This document shows positions 18,658-28,081 of a DNA stretch of 47,082 nucleotides, piece after piece. The position numbers were made by a program, and so were the translations under genes. Position 1 is the stretch's first letter; every line of letters begins with the position of its first letter. Location of the stretch: the IMG/VR virus record IMGVR_UViG_3300010399_000048, positions 1-47,082 of that record; one strand, written 5' to 3'. Below the pieces are notes generated by a model, which saw only the letters and a list, made by a program, of their open reading frames with translations, was not told the DNA's origin and did no database searches. The DNA is from a virus.

Positions 18658-21285
18658 ATGCCATTTAGTGCTACTAGGGAACTTTGGTTAGTATTAAAAG
18701 CACGTGATGAAGCCAACCGCGCTCTACGTTCCTTTAGTGGGAATGTTAGAAACGCTGCACGTCAGGTTCAGATGGCTGAAGCTCTGGCTGGTAAGGCTGA
18801 TGCCCAGAGACTTTTGAGAGTACAAAAACTTCGTGGTGCAACAGCAGCAGAAATAGCAGATACAAAAAACCTAATTGATTCATATGATAGACAGTTTAGA
18901 TCTCTAAAGGTTCTTGATGCTCAACAAGAGCAACACAGAAACACATTGATGAAGTACAACCAGCAGCTAAACAGTGTATCTGCAACTGCTGCAACTGCTG
19001 GTATTGTTCTAACGAGTCTCGGTGTTGGATCTATGTTTGCTATAAAGGGCATCATAAATTCAGCTATCGTATATGAGAACCAAGTTAGAAAGACTTTAAC
19101 TCAGGTTGATGGGTTCAAAACTTCTATTGAAGAATTATCACAAATAGGTCTTACTGTAGCTCGTAACGTAGCTGTTCCATTTGAACAGTTGCAGTCCTCA
19201 CTTTATGACATCTTTTCATCAACTAATGCTAATGCTAAACAGGCATCGATTCTTTTGGAAGCTTTTGCCAAGACTGCTGTTGCTGGTCAGGTTGATCTAC
19301 AAGATGCTAGTCGTGGTACCATTGCTATTCTAAATGCATTCAACATACCATTCGAAAATGTAAATAGAGTTCTAGACATTCAGTTCCAGTTGGTGCGTAA
19401 GGGTGTCGGTACATACGAGGAATTCTCCAAGGTCTTTGGAAGAATTGTACCTTCAGCAACACGTGCGGGTCAGAGTTTCGAAACTGTATCTGCTATGCTT
19501 GCATACTTGACTCGTAATGGTCTTAGCGCCGCCATGGCTGCCACGTCAGGTGCTCGCGCTCTTGATGCATTTTCTCATCCTAAAGCCGTAGCTAACCTTG
19601 AAGCTTTGGGTATCAAGATGCGAGATGTCAAGGGTAATCTGTTACCACTTGTGGACATTTTAGATCAGTTACGTAGTAACATTATGAAGTTACCACCTAC
19701 GGAACGTGTTGCGGCACTTGTTGATATTTTCAAGGGTGCCGGTGGAACTATTCAGGCAAGAAGATTCATCGAGCAAGTTCTTCTCAGACCTGGAGAGCTT
19801 GAGGAATTTAAGGGATTCCTCAAGGATATGCAAAACTCTGCCGGAGCTTTTGGCTCAGCTTATGGAGAGATGGCTGATACCGCTGCTTCTAAGAGCCAAT
19901 TGCTAGCTAACAGATGGGCAGCAGTAAAAGTAGCTGCTGGTAATGCATTGATTCCAACCTTTATGAAGGTTGTGGATTGGCTAGGTAGAATTTTTGAATG
20001 GTTTAACAAGCTACCAAAGAAGCAGCAGGAACTTATAACAAAGATAGTAACAATGGGAGCTGTATTAACTACAGTTCTAGGTTTGTTACTGCTTGTGGTG
20101 TCAGGTTTGGCAGCACTTGGTGCTGCTGTTGCAGTTGCCGGATCATCTGTATTTATTGTAACGGGTGCAATAATTGGATTGATAGCTGCATTCGCAGGGT
20201 TAGTTGCTGTCATATACGCTGCTTGGAAAAATAGCGAACAGTTCAGAGATTTAATTAACGATCTCATTGTTGACGGTAAGAGATTATATACAGAGTCAAT
20301 ACTACCAACTGCAAAGGGTATAAAAGATTCATGGGATAACTACATGGCTCCGGCCTTTGAGAGTTTAAGAAAGGTTATCGAAGAAAAGATTCTTCCAATT
20401 GTTAGAGAACTCACTCAGCACTTTATGGACGAGTTCTTACCAGCAGCTAAAGAAGTTGGGAATTGGATAAAAGAAAACTTTAATGCAGCATTCCAAGCTA
20501 CTGCAAATATAATCAAGGCAAATCTCATACCAGTTATCGTTTCATTAACAGACTGGTACCACAGGCACGAAGGTGCGGTTAAGAACGTAATAGATATTGT
20601 TGTTTGGCTTGGTAAGGAAATCCTTAAGTTTACTGTTACTTTTGTGGGACCACTTATACTTGCTATAGGCGCACTAGTGCTTATATTGACAACTACTGTT
20701 AATATGTTTATATTCGCTACTGAGGCAGTAGGTTATATAATTCAAAAGGTCAAGGAATTGATTCATTGGATAAGTGGCCTCTCAGATTCCTTTGGCGGAA
20801 TTATTGGTGTAATAAGCAACACGTTCGTTAAAGTACAAACGAGAATATCAATGATGAAAGATAGTGTTATTGCGTTTTTCAAAAATTCCGCAACATGGCT
20901 ATATGATGCTGGTAAAGATATGATAATGGGACTAGTAAATGGTGTCAAGGACAAAGCCAAAGATGCGATTGATTCAGTCAAGGCTGTTGCTAGTGGAATT
21001 CTAAGAGGTGTTCGAAACGTATTCGACTCACATTCACCATCAAGAAAATTTATGAAAATTGGTAGAGATGCAATGGCCGGCTTTATGTTGGGGTTCAGAG
21101 GATTATCTACCGCTGTTCCAACTGCAATGGGAAACATTGTAAAGACTATGAGAACAGATAATGTTATAGGTGGTTCATCTGGTGCTGGAAGCAACGTTAA
21201 TCAAACTGTAAATGTGTACACACAAGAAATAGATCCAAGGAAGCATTCACAAGAAATTGGATTCCTGCTTGGTGCGAGGGTCTAA
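18658..21285 (+). CDS. Tape measure protein, 875 aa
   Basis: Sets tail length and fills the tube before DNA ejection. N-terminus MPFSATRELWLVLKARDEANRALRSFSGNVRNAARQ matches actinophage tape measures. A TP901-type core follows (GFKTSIEELSQIGLTVARNVAVPFEQLQSSLYDIFSSTNANAKQ, ALEALGIKMRDVKGNLLPLVDILDQL), with hydrophobic segments at about residues 107-138, 485-545 and 665-705 that probably cross the host membrane. C-terminus VNQTVNVYTQEIDPRKHSQEIGFLLGARV is usual. The frame is open from GTG 18628 (overlapping the chaperone stop), a possible alternative start 10 codons upstream. Confidence 0.9.
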   Translation: MPFSATRELWLVLKARDEANRALRSFSGNVRNAARQVQMAEALAGKADAQRLLRVQKLRGATAAEIADTKNLIDSYDRQFRSLKVLDAQQEQHRNTLMKYNQQLNSVSATAATAGIVLTSLGVGSMFAIKGIINSAIVYENQVRKTLTQVDGFKTSIEELSQIGLTVARNVAVPFEQLQSSLYDIFSSTNANAKQASILLEAFAKTAVAGQVDLQDASRGTIAILNAFNIPFENVNRVLDIQFQLVRKGVGTYEEFSKVFGRIVPSATRAGQSFETVSAMLAYLTRNGLSAAMAATSGARALDAFSHPKAVANLEALGIKMRDVKGNLLPLVDILDQLRSNIMKLPPTERVAALVDIFKGAGGTIQARRFIEQVLLRPGELEEFKGFLKDMQNSAGAFGSAYGEMADTAASKSQLLANRWAAVKVAAGNALIPTFMKVVDWLGRIFEWFNKLPKKQQELITKIVTMGAVLTTVLGLLLLVVSGLAALGAAVAVAGSSVFIVTGAIIGLIAAFAGLVAVIYAAWKNSEQFRDLINDLIVDGKRLYTESILPTAKGIKDSWDNYMAPAFESLRKVIEEKILPIVRELTQHFMDEFLPAAKEVGNWIKENFNAAFQATANIIKANLIPVIVSLTDWYHRHEGAVKNVIDIVVWLGKEILKFTVTFVGPLILAIGALVLILTTTVNMFIFATEAVGYIIQKVKELIHWISGLSDSFGGIIGVISNTFVKVQTRISMMKDSVIAFFKNSATWLYDAGKDMIMGLVNGVKDKAKDAIDSVKAVASGILRGVRNVFDSHSPSRKFMKIGRDAMAGFMLGFRGLSTAVPTAMGNIVKTMRTDNVIGGSSGAGSNVNQTVNVYTQEIDPRKHSQEIGFLLGARV

Positions 21286-22139
21286 TGCCACTTGACGATT
21301 ATACATTTAAGCTTAGTGATTCAGGTGTAGTCCTGAACACAGATTTAACGTCCCTTCCATTTGTCGACATAGACAAAGTCGTTGGGTTAGATTCCGCACC
21401 ATATCGTGAAACAACACGTGATCATGAAGGTACAGATGGTGGATTTATAGATGCTGAATTTGAACGTGGGAGAGAAATTTTCTTAGAGGGAACTGTGTAT
21501 TGTACTGTTGGCAGCGAAGAAACATACATGGACTCTTTAAAACAAAATTTCGCGCCGGTGACTACTCCAATACCTTTTTACTTCAAGGCTCCTGGTGTTA
21601 ACGAGCGAGTAATATTTGTTAAGTCTAGAGGAGCTACATACGATTGGGACCAACTTAGAAGGATAGGAGCTACAAGAATACAATTTAAGATGTATGCTGA
21701 AGATCCAAGAATCTACAACAACAGCTTATTAAGTGTAGTCATACCATTTGGTGGATCGGCGACAACTGGAATTGGCTTCAACCTAAGTTTTAACATGGAC
21801 TTCGGCGCAGCTATACCACCTAATGGTAGTTTTATATTTAATGGTGGAAATAGGCCAACACCTGCAACAATGACGATAACTGGCCCCGCTGTGGACCCAA
21901 GGATTATAAATGACACCTTGAGCAAAAGTTTAAATTTTACAATAACACTTGGAGGTTCAGATAGTTTAGTGGTAGATCTAGCTAATAGGACAGTTAAGCT
22001 AAATGGCTCAACAAACATGAGGAATGCACTCACAACATCTGACTGGTTTTTATTTGATCCTGGTAATACATTTATTAGATTCGGTGGGACATCAGGATCT
22101 GGAACACTGACTGTTTCGTACAGATACGCTTGGAGATAG
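21285..22139 (+). CDS. Distal tail protein (Dit-like), 284 aa
   Basis: Follows the tape measure as Dit proteins do and overlaps its stop (TAATG). N-terminal DYTFKLSDSGVVLNTDLTSLPFVDIDKVVGLDSAPYRETTRDHEGTDGGFIDAEFERGREIFLEGTVYC is the Dit belt-domain pattern, and PRIYNNSLLSVVIP (about 139-152) followed by a beta-sandwich half completes the two-domain layout. It would form the hexameric ring linking tail tube to tail tip. Confidence 0.75.
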   Translation: MPLDDYTFKLSDSGVVLNTDLTSLPFVDIDKVVGLDSAPYRETTRDHEGTDGGFIDAEFERGREIFLEGTVYCTVGSEETYMDSLKQNFAPVTTPIPFYFKAPGVNERVIFVKSRGATYDWDQLRRIGATRIQFKMYAEDPRIYNNSLLSVVIPFGGSATTGIGFNLSFNMDFGAAIPPNGSFIFNGGNRPTPATMTITGPAVDPRIINDTLSKSLNFTITLGGSDSLVVDLANRTVKLNGSTNMRNALTTSDWFLFDPGNTFIRFGGTSGSGTLTVSYRYAWR

Positions 22140-22140
22140 T

Positions 22141-23259
22141 ATGACCGAGTATACTAAGCCTGGATGGCTACAGAACGCAGGCGCAACTCACACTGCTGAG
22201 CAGATGAGAAACTATGTTCTTGCTGGCTTAGTTGCTGGGACTCAAGGTGCAACATCTCTGCAAACTAGAGGTGGAGTGAATCCAGTATTGGGTAGCGAAC
22301 TTTCTGTTACTCAGACAGGTTCACCTTCAATGGCTGTTATTGTTAAATCTGGAATAGCAGTTGTGCCAGGGACAGAAAATGCTAAGCAGGGCGGGTATGG
22401 TGTTGGAAATGACGCCGACTTAACTCTTTCAGTTACTGCTGCTCATGCCACGCTGGCTAGAATCGACATTGTAGTTTTCAGGGTAAGAGATTCAGCATAT
22501 TCTGGCATTACTGACAGCGCAGTATTAGAGGTTGTTGCTGGAACACCTTCTGGGTCACCAACCGCACCAGCAACACCAGCTAACTCATTACTTCTTGCAG
22601 AAGTCGCTGTAGCTGCTGCTGCAACTTCTATCACTAATGCCAATATAACGGACAAGCGCATTTGGCTAACAGGTTCTGGTGGTGTTATTAAGTGTACTAG
22701 CACTACAAGACCTGCTGCTAATACTGTAGTAGAAGGTCAACTTATATGGGAAGATGACACTAACAAAGTTTTTGCTACTACTGACAGTGGTACTACGTGG
22801 GCGTATATAGGCGGTAGTGCACTAACAGGTAGTATAGAAATTGGAGAAACTCGAATCGTAATTAAAACAGCAGATGAGACAGTAAACAACAGTGCCACAT
22901 TTCAGAATGATGATCACTTATTTCACTCGGTTGTTACTGGTACTTACTTCTTCCGACACCAATGGGTTTATAACACTGGAGCAACACCAGACTTAAAGAG
23001 TCAATACACAACCCCAGCCAGCACTACTATGAGATACTGGACACAGGCATCGATTAGTACACATGCGGCGTCCGGGTTGACTCAAGCCTCTAGCGTTATC
23101 TATGATGGGGATGGACAAGACGTTTCTGTGACTACGGCCGGCCGTATGACAATCACAACTGCTGGTACATTTCAATGGCAGTGGGCACAAAACACAGCAA
23201 ATGCATCCAACACCATAGTTAGAGAAGCAGCATACTTAGAAATTACGCGATTGACATAA
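22141..23259 (+). CDS. Minor tail/receptor-region protein, 372 aa
   Basis: Begins MTEYTKPGWLQNAGATHTAEQMRNYVLAGLVAGTQGATSLQTRGGVNPVLGSELSVTQTGSPSMAVIVKSGIAVVPG, the N-terminal module of many baseplate or fibre proteins that carry a beta-sandwich attachment domain. The middle (LTLSVTAAHATLARIDIVVFRVRD) and the C-terminal third (TNKVFATTDSGTTWAYIGGSALTG then a beta-jelly-roll-like region) suggest host attachment. A 14-bp palindrome TACGGCCGGCCGTA occurs at 23133-23146. Confidence 0.65.
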   Translation: MTEYTKPGWLQNAGATHTAEQMRNYVLAGLVAGTQGATSLQTRGGVNPVLGSELSVTQTGSPSMAVIVKSGIAVVPGTENAKQGGYGVGNDADLTLSVTAAHATLARIDIVVFRVRDSAYSGITDSAVLEVVAGTPSGSPTAPATPANSLLLAEVAVAAAATSITNANITDKRIWLTGSGGVIKCTSTTRPAANTVVEGQLIWEDDTNKVFATTDSGTTWAYIGGSALTGSIEIGETRIVIKTADETVNNSATFQNDDHLFHSVVTGTYFFRHQWVYNTGATPDLKSQYTTPASTTMRYWTQASISTHAASGLTQASSVIYDGDGQDVSVTTAGRMTITTAGTFQWQWAQNTANASNTIVREAAYLEITRLT

Positions 23260-23277
23260 CGTTGTGGAGGGAGTCAA

Positions 23278-24165
23278 ATGGCTCTCGTTGTCGTTGATGT
23301 AGAGAAACCGAAAGTACTTATTGGCCAAACCAATGGTAAATTATCGTCTTCTATATTGGTTTCCACGCCTGGCCTTGATGGTGGACCAACAGTTAAACTG
23401 GTTAACACAGCAGCTAGATGTTGGAGAGCATTAGCGTACAATGCTCAAAAATCTGGTGTTATTCTAAAAGCCACTAGCTCAGCAGACTCATACAGAAGTT
23501 ATGAAGTACAAAAGAGAACATTTCTTGAAAGGTATCAAGTAGATCCAACTAATAATAGCTATAGATGGTGGGATTCTGATAACTCTGGTAGACCAGAACG
23601 ATGGTGGAAGAAGGATAATGTCGCAACTGCTGCTGTTCCAGGAACATCCAATCATGGGTGGGGTTTGGCGGTAGATGTTGCCAATGCTTCTGGCACTAGA
23701 TTAAAGTGGCTAGAAATTAATGCAGAAAAGTTCGGCTGGTCATGGGAGACTGTGCCGGAAGAACCGTGGCATATACGTAACTTCAGTGGTGACAACATTC
23801 CAAGGACCGTGCTGGAATACGAGAAGAATAATCCAACCTCACCCGCATCACCACCGCAGAGTAATGGAGCATTAGATATGTTGATGTTAGCTAGAGTACC
23901 AGGTAACCCGGACACATACTGGCTCGGTGACGGATTCTTCCACCGCCAGCTATCCGGAGAAGACGCAGCCGGAACACTTACAGTACTGAGGATTCTGTAT
24001 AACAACCCATCGTTGCCGTACATGCAATGGCCGGGTGTTCCTGTTGAATCTGTACTTGAAAGAATAGGGCCAAAGGCTATACCAGAAGGAACTAACGGTG
24101 GAGCACTAATGCCGCACAATCACAATATATCCGGCACTTCAGGACCTGCACAACCAACTACTTAG
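23278..24165 (+). CDS. Endolysin, peptidase M15 (VanY/DD-carboxypeptidase type), 295 aa
   Basis: Cell-wall peptidase for lysis. The M15 active site is complete: zinc ligands H126 and D133 in SNHGWGLAVDV, catalytic E162 and third ligand H165 in EPWH. The region SADSYRSYEVQKRTFLERYQ before it is the usual lead-in. Residues about 180-295 carry a small C-terminal region (NGALDMLMLARVPGNPDTYWLGDGFFHRQLSGEDAAGTL) that may bind the wall; the extreme end is glycine/serine/threonine rich. It sits beside holin candidates at 24178-24958. Confidence 0.85.
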   Translation: MALVVVDVEKPKVLIGQTNGKLSSSILVSTPGLDGGPTVKLVNTAARCWRALAYNAQKSGVILKATSSADSYRSYEVQKRTFLERYQVDPTNNSYRWWDSDNSGRPERWWKKDNVATAAVPGTSNHGWGLAVDVANASGTRLKWLEINAEKFGWSWETVPEEPWHIRNFSGDNIPRTVLEYEKNNPTSPASPPQSNGALDMLMLARVPGNPDTYWLGDGFFHRQLSGEDAAGTLTVLRILYNNPSLPYMQWPGVPVESVLERIGPKAIPEGTNGGALMPHNHNISGTSGPAQPTT

Positions 24166-24177
24166 GAGTGAGCGTGC

Positions 24178-24447
24178 ATGCCAATTGAGGGAATCACCAT
24201 AGGTCAGTATGGGCCTTGGGGATTAGTGAGCATATTCTTTATGCTCGTTTTTCTTGGTGGTTTGATTCCTCGTTGGGTTCACAAGCAAAGAATTGAGGAC
24301 AAGGAAGAAGTAATAAAATATCTAAAGGAGATAGTAGACAAAAGAGATAAGCAGTTTGATGATCTAATTAGGCAAAACGAGGTAACTATTAAAATGCTAG
24401 AAGATATAAAGAGGGTGAGCACAGATCGAGAGGCGACGCGCGCATGA
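24178..24447 (+). CDS. Holin-like membrane/coiled-coil protein, 89 aa
   Basis: One hydrophobic helix (about residues 12-32, WGLVSIFFMLVFLGGLIPRWV) followed by a long charged coiled coil (RIEDKEEVIKYLKEIVDKRDKQFDDLIRQNEVTIKMLEDIKRV). Directly downstream of the endolysin. This is a common partner in actinophage lysis cassettes, holin or holin-associated. Its stop overlaps the start of the next gene. Confidence 0.6.
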   Translation: MPIEGITIGQYGPWGLVSIFFMLVFLGGLIPRWVHKQRIEDKEEVIKYLKEIVDKRDKQFDDLIRQNEVTIKMLEDIKRVSTDREATRA

Positions 24448-24632
24448 ATTTAAGAAGACTTTTGTGTATGCGATCAAAATCTCGTGATGAAATTAACGAG
24501 GTTAAGGAAAAATTTGAAGAAGTGAAGGCAGATGATATCAGAGTGCAGAGGTTAGGTAACCGTGTCGATAAAATGATGAGTGAGAACAATTTTGCACCAA
24601 CAATAATCAAAGCGCTTGGAGTACAAAAATGA
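24444..24632 (+). CDS. Small helical lysis-cassette protein, 62 aa
   Basis: Begins MNLRRLLCMRSKSRDEINEVKEKFEEVKADDIRVQRLGNRVDKMMSE; basic N-terminus then amphipathic coiled coil, ending FAPTIIKALGVQK. No membrane helix. It overlaps both neighbours (ATGA), so it is translated with the holin candidates. A small regulator or partner in lysis is possible; function unknown. Confidence 0.5.
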   Translation: MNLRRLLCMRSKSRDEINEVKEKFEEVKADDIRVQRLGNRVDKMMSENNFAPTIIKALGVQK

Positions 24633-24958
24633 ACGGATATAGGTTAGTATATTTTGTACTTGAGGCAATTGCTTTTTCTGGATGTGCGACGTTCGTAACA
24701 TGGTATCATTTCTCTACACACGGAGCGTGGAGAAAGGATGAAGCTGGTGTAATGCTCATGATGGTCTACAGCGATCTAGCCGCCCTTCTGCTGTGGATCA
24801 TGTTTACGCCAATGCTCATTCACTGGAGAATATACAGGCCGGTTACACTAACACTGTTTACACTCTTTAGTGCCTTTACATGGTGGCCATTGAGAGTGCT
24901 TTTAATAAGTCAGCGAAATGCTAAACGTGTTAAGGCAATAACAGATGACGGATTATAG
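24629..24958 (+). CDS. Membrane protein, three TM helices, lysis candidate, 109 aa
   Basis: Begins MNGYRLVYFVLEAIAFSGCATFVTWYHF and has hydrophobic helices at about residues 6-26, 40-62 and 70-92, with a basic tail (QRNAKRVKAITDDGL). Proteins of this layout between endolysin and tail-tip genes are often annotated as membrane proteins or holins in actinophages. Topology supports a holin-like role but no family signature is decisive. Confidence 0.55.
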   Translation: MNGYRLVYFVLEAIAFSGCATFVTWYHFSTHGAWRKDEAGVMLMMVYSDLAALLLWIMFTPMLIHWRIYRPVTLTLFTLFSAFTWWPLRVLLISQRNAKRVKAITDDGL

Positions 24959-26021
24959 ATATATCTTTGGGTCATTAAGAGACGAACGTATTGTTGCTGA
25001 GATTCCATTGTTTGGAACATACATGGATCTCGAAATGAACGTTGGTGGTCGTCTTGATGGTTCGTTTCAATTAGATCAGACTGGGATAGATAACGACACA
25101 TTATTAAGCGCTACAATACCTGGTAAAACATTTGTTTGTTGTGAACGTAATGGAATACCAATTTGGATAGGGTATGTTTGGAGTAGGACATATCAAAGCC
25201 AATCTAAATCAATTCAATTATTTGCAGAGAGCTTTGAATATTTTCCTACTCATCAATTAATAATACAGGATTATACAGCATCTGGCGAACAGTTAGATTT
25301 ATTTAGAGCATTATGGAATCAGATGCAGGCAGTTCCAGGCAGAAATGTGAATATATTCATTCCTACAGCAGCTAATCCACTTATTGTAAATAGAGACATT
25401 GATATACTAGCTACAGATTTTAAATTCTACGGAGAAGTAATGTCCAATTTATCAGACGGTGCTAATGGGTTTGATTGGACTATAGACGTAACTAAAGACG
25501 GTAATCTATATCGAAAAACACTAAGATATGGCTATCCAAGACTTGGAACTACAAATGCTGGTCTAGTTACATTCGACTACCCTGGTAGTATACTAAACTA
25601 TTATGCAACGGAGTCCATGGCTGCTGCTGGAACACATGTTTATGTAATTGGATCTGGTGAAGGATCAACACAGCCTACTGGCGCATCAGAAAATACTACT
25701 ATGATTTCTCAAGGGTGGCCTAGATGGGACATTGTTGTATCTCACAAGGACGCAACAAGTGGTCTATCAAGTCTAGCTGAGCAAGAAGGAACCAATAGAA
25801 GGCCACCAAGGTTAGTAATTAAGCCTAGTATGAAGGCCGATAAATCACCTGAATTTGGAAACTTTGGCATTGGAGATTCATGCACCTTGTCAATCCAGGA
25901 TCCTAGATTTCCAAGTGGATTCAGATTCTCTGCTAGAATTCTAAAATGGATATTGCAACCACAATCATCATCTAACACCGATGAATTTTCACTAGTATTT
26001 TCTGGGGATGAGGATTTGTAA
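24945..26021 (+). CDS. Tail-tip protein, ReqiPepy6 gp37-like, 358 aa
   Basis: Begins MTDYRYIFGSLRDERIVAEIPLFGTYMDLEMNVGGRLDGSFQLDQTGIDNDTLLSATIPGKTFVCCERNGIPIWIGYVWSRTYQ, the layout of the gp37-like tail-associated family (a hub-type protein of actinophages). Followed by a helical insertion (SGEQLDLFRALWNQMQA) and further beta domains. The closing QDPRFPSGFRFSARILKWILQPQSSSNTDEFSLVFSG matches hub proteins. Probably forms the trimeric tail tip below the Dit ring. Confidence 0.7.
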   Translation: MTDYRYIFGSLRDERIVAEIPLFGTYMDLEMNVGGRLDGSFQLDQTGIDNDTLLSATIPGKTFVCCERNGIPIWIGYVWSRTYQSQSKSIQLFAESFEYFPTHQLIIQDYTASGEQLDLFRALWNQMQAVPGRNVNIFIPTAANPLIVNRDIDILATDFKFYGEVMSNLSDGANGFDWTIDVTKDGNLYRKTLRYGYPRLGTTNAGLVTFDYPGSILNYYATESMAAAGTHVYVIGSGEGSTQPTGASENTTMISQGWPRWDIVVSHKDATSGLSSLAEQEGTNRRPPRLVIKPSMKADKSPEFGNFGIGDSCTLSIQDPRFPSGFRFSARILKWILQPQSSSNTDEFSLVFSGDEDL

Positions 26022-26836
26022 TGGGAACTAGAGGACGCTATAGAAACGATGATAATGTTGACTTAATTGAGCGTATCAGAGAGCTAGAAGAAAGGCTATC
26101 AAAAATAGAACGAACTAACCAGCTATCTTCATCCGCCATAAACTCTGGAAATCTGTACCTAAGAGGTGGTGGATTGGTAGTGAGTCGGGATGACGATTTT
26201 GCACAGGGTAGAGTGGTAATCGGATCCGACACGGCTGTTAACACAGAGCAAGGAATGATAGTATACTTACAAAGATCACAATCTGTTGAATCTCTAGGTT
26301 CTCCGGGCAGTCCTGGCTCCATTTTAATACAAATGACTACTGTTGAGGGAGAAGATCCAGGCTTTAATAAATTCCCAACATTTCAGCTATTCGATAAAGC
26401 AGGAAATACTCTTATAGCAGATACTGGTAACTCTCGTATGGGGTTTAGCGAACCAAGATTATCATATACGTGGTGGAGCCCAACGGCGTACACAACTACA
26501 ACAAGTGGCACTTTTTCAGGATTTGCACAAATGTACTGGTATCAGTATCATCCGCATCTTTCAATAAGTGTTTTTGTTCAAAACGACGTTGGTACTAGCA
26601 GTGACGTAAGAGTAGTTGATTTGAATTCGGGAAATGTATTAATATCAGAAAATGCAATAGCTGGCACAGGTGGAGCGGTCGGACCATTTCCGTTAAATGT
26701 AGATAGAGAACTAACATCTAATGGATTTGGTGTCAATGGCAGTGCCAATTGGCTTGAGGTACAACATCGTAGATCCGCTGGTGCTGGAAGTGCAAGAACA
26801 CTGATGGTTGACGCAGTCGCGCTAGATCTTTCGTAA
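26021..26836 (+). CDS. Minor tail protein, coiled-coil plus beta domain, 271 aa
   Basis: N-terminal coiled coil (NVDLIERIRELEERLSKIERTNQLSS, about residues 12-40) and then beta-rich collagen-like and sandwich segments (ESLGSPGSPGSILIQM). Ends in a jelly-roll-like domain. The overlap with the preceding stop (TAATG) and the presence of a trimerising coiled coil fit a tail-tip fibre. Role inferred from context. Confidence 0.6.
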   Translation: MGTRGRYRNDDNVDLIERIRELEERLSKIERTNQLSSSAINSGNLYLRGGGLVVSRDDDFAQGRVVIGSDTAVNTEQGMIVYLQRSQSVESLGSPGSPGSILIQMTTVEGEDPGFNKFPTFQLFDKAGNTLIADTGNSRMGFSEPRLSYTWWSPTAYTTTTSGTFSGFAQMYWYQYHPHLSISVFVQNDVGTSSDVRVVDLNSGNVLISENAIAGTGGAVGPFPLNVDRELTSNGFGVNGSANWLEVQHRRSAGAGSARTLMVDAVALDLS

Positions 26837-26847
26837 CGGAGAATTTG

Positions 26848-27210
26848 ATGTCCAACGCGACAATTCATGATACATTCATAGATCAGGGGTCCACTTTTGA
26901 GCTTAATATACAGGCTCAAAACTCGGATAAGAGTGTAATGGACCTGACTGGGTATGATGCCAGGATGCAAGTACGTGAGACGATAGATAGCTCTACCGTC
27001 TTACTATCTGCGTCCACAGGTGATGGGCGTATTACCATCAACGCTCCTGGTGGTATTGTGATGATACGAGTTGGCGCAGATGTTACAACGGTACTTACAT
27101 TTAATACAGCAAAGTATGATGTCGAGATATATAAGGCTGGGGATTTGACTACTGTGAAGAGACTCGTTCAGGGTAATATCTCATTGCATCCGGAGGTGAC
27201 TAGACCGTGA
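26848..27210 (+). CDS. Tail/fibre protein with BppU-like N-terminal module, 120 aa
   Basis: I use the ATG at 26848 after ACGGAGAATTTG. Two beta layers (DTFIDQGSTFELNIQAQNSDKSVMDLTGYDARMQVRETIDSSTVLLSASTGDGRITINAPGGIVMIRVGADVTTVL) resemble the baseplate upper-protein N-terminal (DUF2479/BppU) module. Small, alone it would act as an adaptor for the larger proteins that follow. Confidence 0.6.
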   Translation: MSNATIHDTFIDQGSTFELNIQAQNSDKSVMDLTGYDARMQVRETIDSSTVLLSASTGDGRITINAPGGIVMIRVGADVTTVLTFNTAKYDVEIYKAGDLTTVKRLVQGNISLHPEVTRP

Positions 27211-28070
27211 ATAGGCTTTTTGAAAAAGGACGTGAAGGCTTCCTGGATGGAACTTTGGACTGGGATACCCAAACGTTCTCTGCCGCACTACTAGACCTTG
27301 CAACCACTGATGTTGGTGTCAAGGCTATTACATCATCAACCAACGCAACTCCTATTGTGATGACAGTAACATCACATGGTTTTGCTAATGGTGATTTTGT
27401 CTATATTGACAATCACACTACAAACACAGCCGCAAATGGGTTATGGAAAATTGCCAACCAGGCAACCAACACATTTGAACTAACAGACCCTGTTACTGCA
27501 TCTAACGCCGTAGGTAACGGTGTAGGTGGCGCAACTGGATATGCTATAAACCTAGGCCCATCTGCTGCTGGTGATAACTGGGATGACTTTAACGGATCAC
27601 TAGTTGGTTCATTAGTCAACCTTACTTCTCCAACTGTTACTTCTGGTGTTGCTGACGCAGCAGACACTACATTTACGTCAGTATCTGGTGCCTCTGTGGA
27701 GGCAGTTGCTATAATTCGTGATACCGGTACACCATCTACATCGAGAATGGTTGCATTAATTACTGGAAAGCATATTGTTACCTGCGCAGTTCAAGCATCA
27801 GCATCGGCTACATCAATAGTAGTGGATAGACTCACTTATGCTATTCCAAATGGAACTGTGCTTGCATTCAGTAATGGTGCTTCTGCAACAATGACAGCAT
27901 TAGCCAACGCTGGGGACAGATCAATTTCTGTATCTGCATTAGCTGCGATTGTGACGGCTAACTCGCGAGCGCTAGCACCAGCTACTGGATCTGGATTGCC
28001 AGTGACACCAAATGGTGGAAACATTGTAGTGACATGGGATAATGGTGCCAACAGAATCTTCCAGTTGTAA
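27207..28070 (+). CDS. Minor tail protein, 287 aa
   Basis: GTG start at 27207 overlapping the previous stop. Contains the FCCH-like segment TSSTNATPIVMTVTSHGFANGDFVYIDNHTTNTAANGLWKIANQATNTFELTDPV (about residues 43-97), a fold found in many tail and adhesion proteins. Rest is small-residue-rich beta structure with SATSIVVDRLTYAIPNGTVLAFSNGASATMT. Probably fibre- or spike-associated. Confidence 0.6.
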   Translation: MNRLFEKGREGFLDGTLDWDTQTFSAALLDLATTDVGVKAITSSTNATPIVMTVTSHGFANGDFVYIDNHTTNTAANGLWKIANQATNTFELTDPVTASNAVGNGVGGATGYAINLGPSAAGDNWDDFNGSLVGSLVNLTSPTVTSGVADAADTTFTSVSGASVEAVAIIRDTGTPSTSRMVALITGKHIVTCAVQASASATSIVVDRLTYAIPNGTVLAFSNGASATMTALANAGDRSISVSALAAIVTANSRALAPATGSGLPVTPNGGNIVVTWDNGANRIFQL

Positions 28071-28081
28071 GGGGGTGCTAC

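Noticed and set aside
18609-18668. 19-codon frame MFKVALGEIPKFSGECYAI between chaperone extension and tape measure
   Set aside because: It has an acceptable ribosome site but is too short to support, and overlaps both neighbours.
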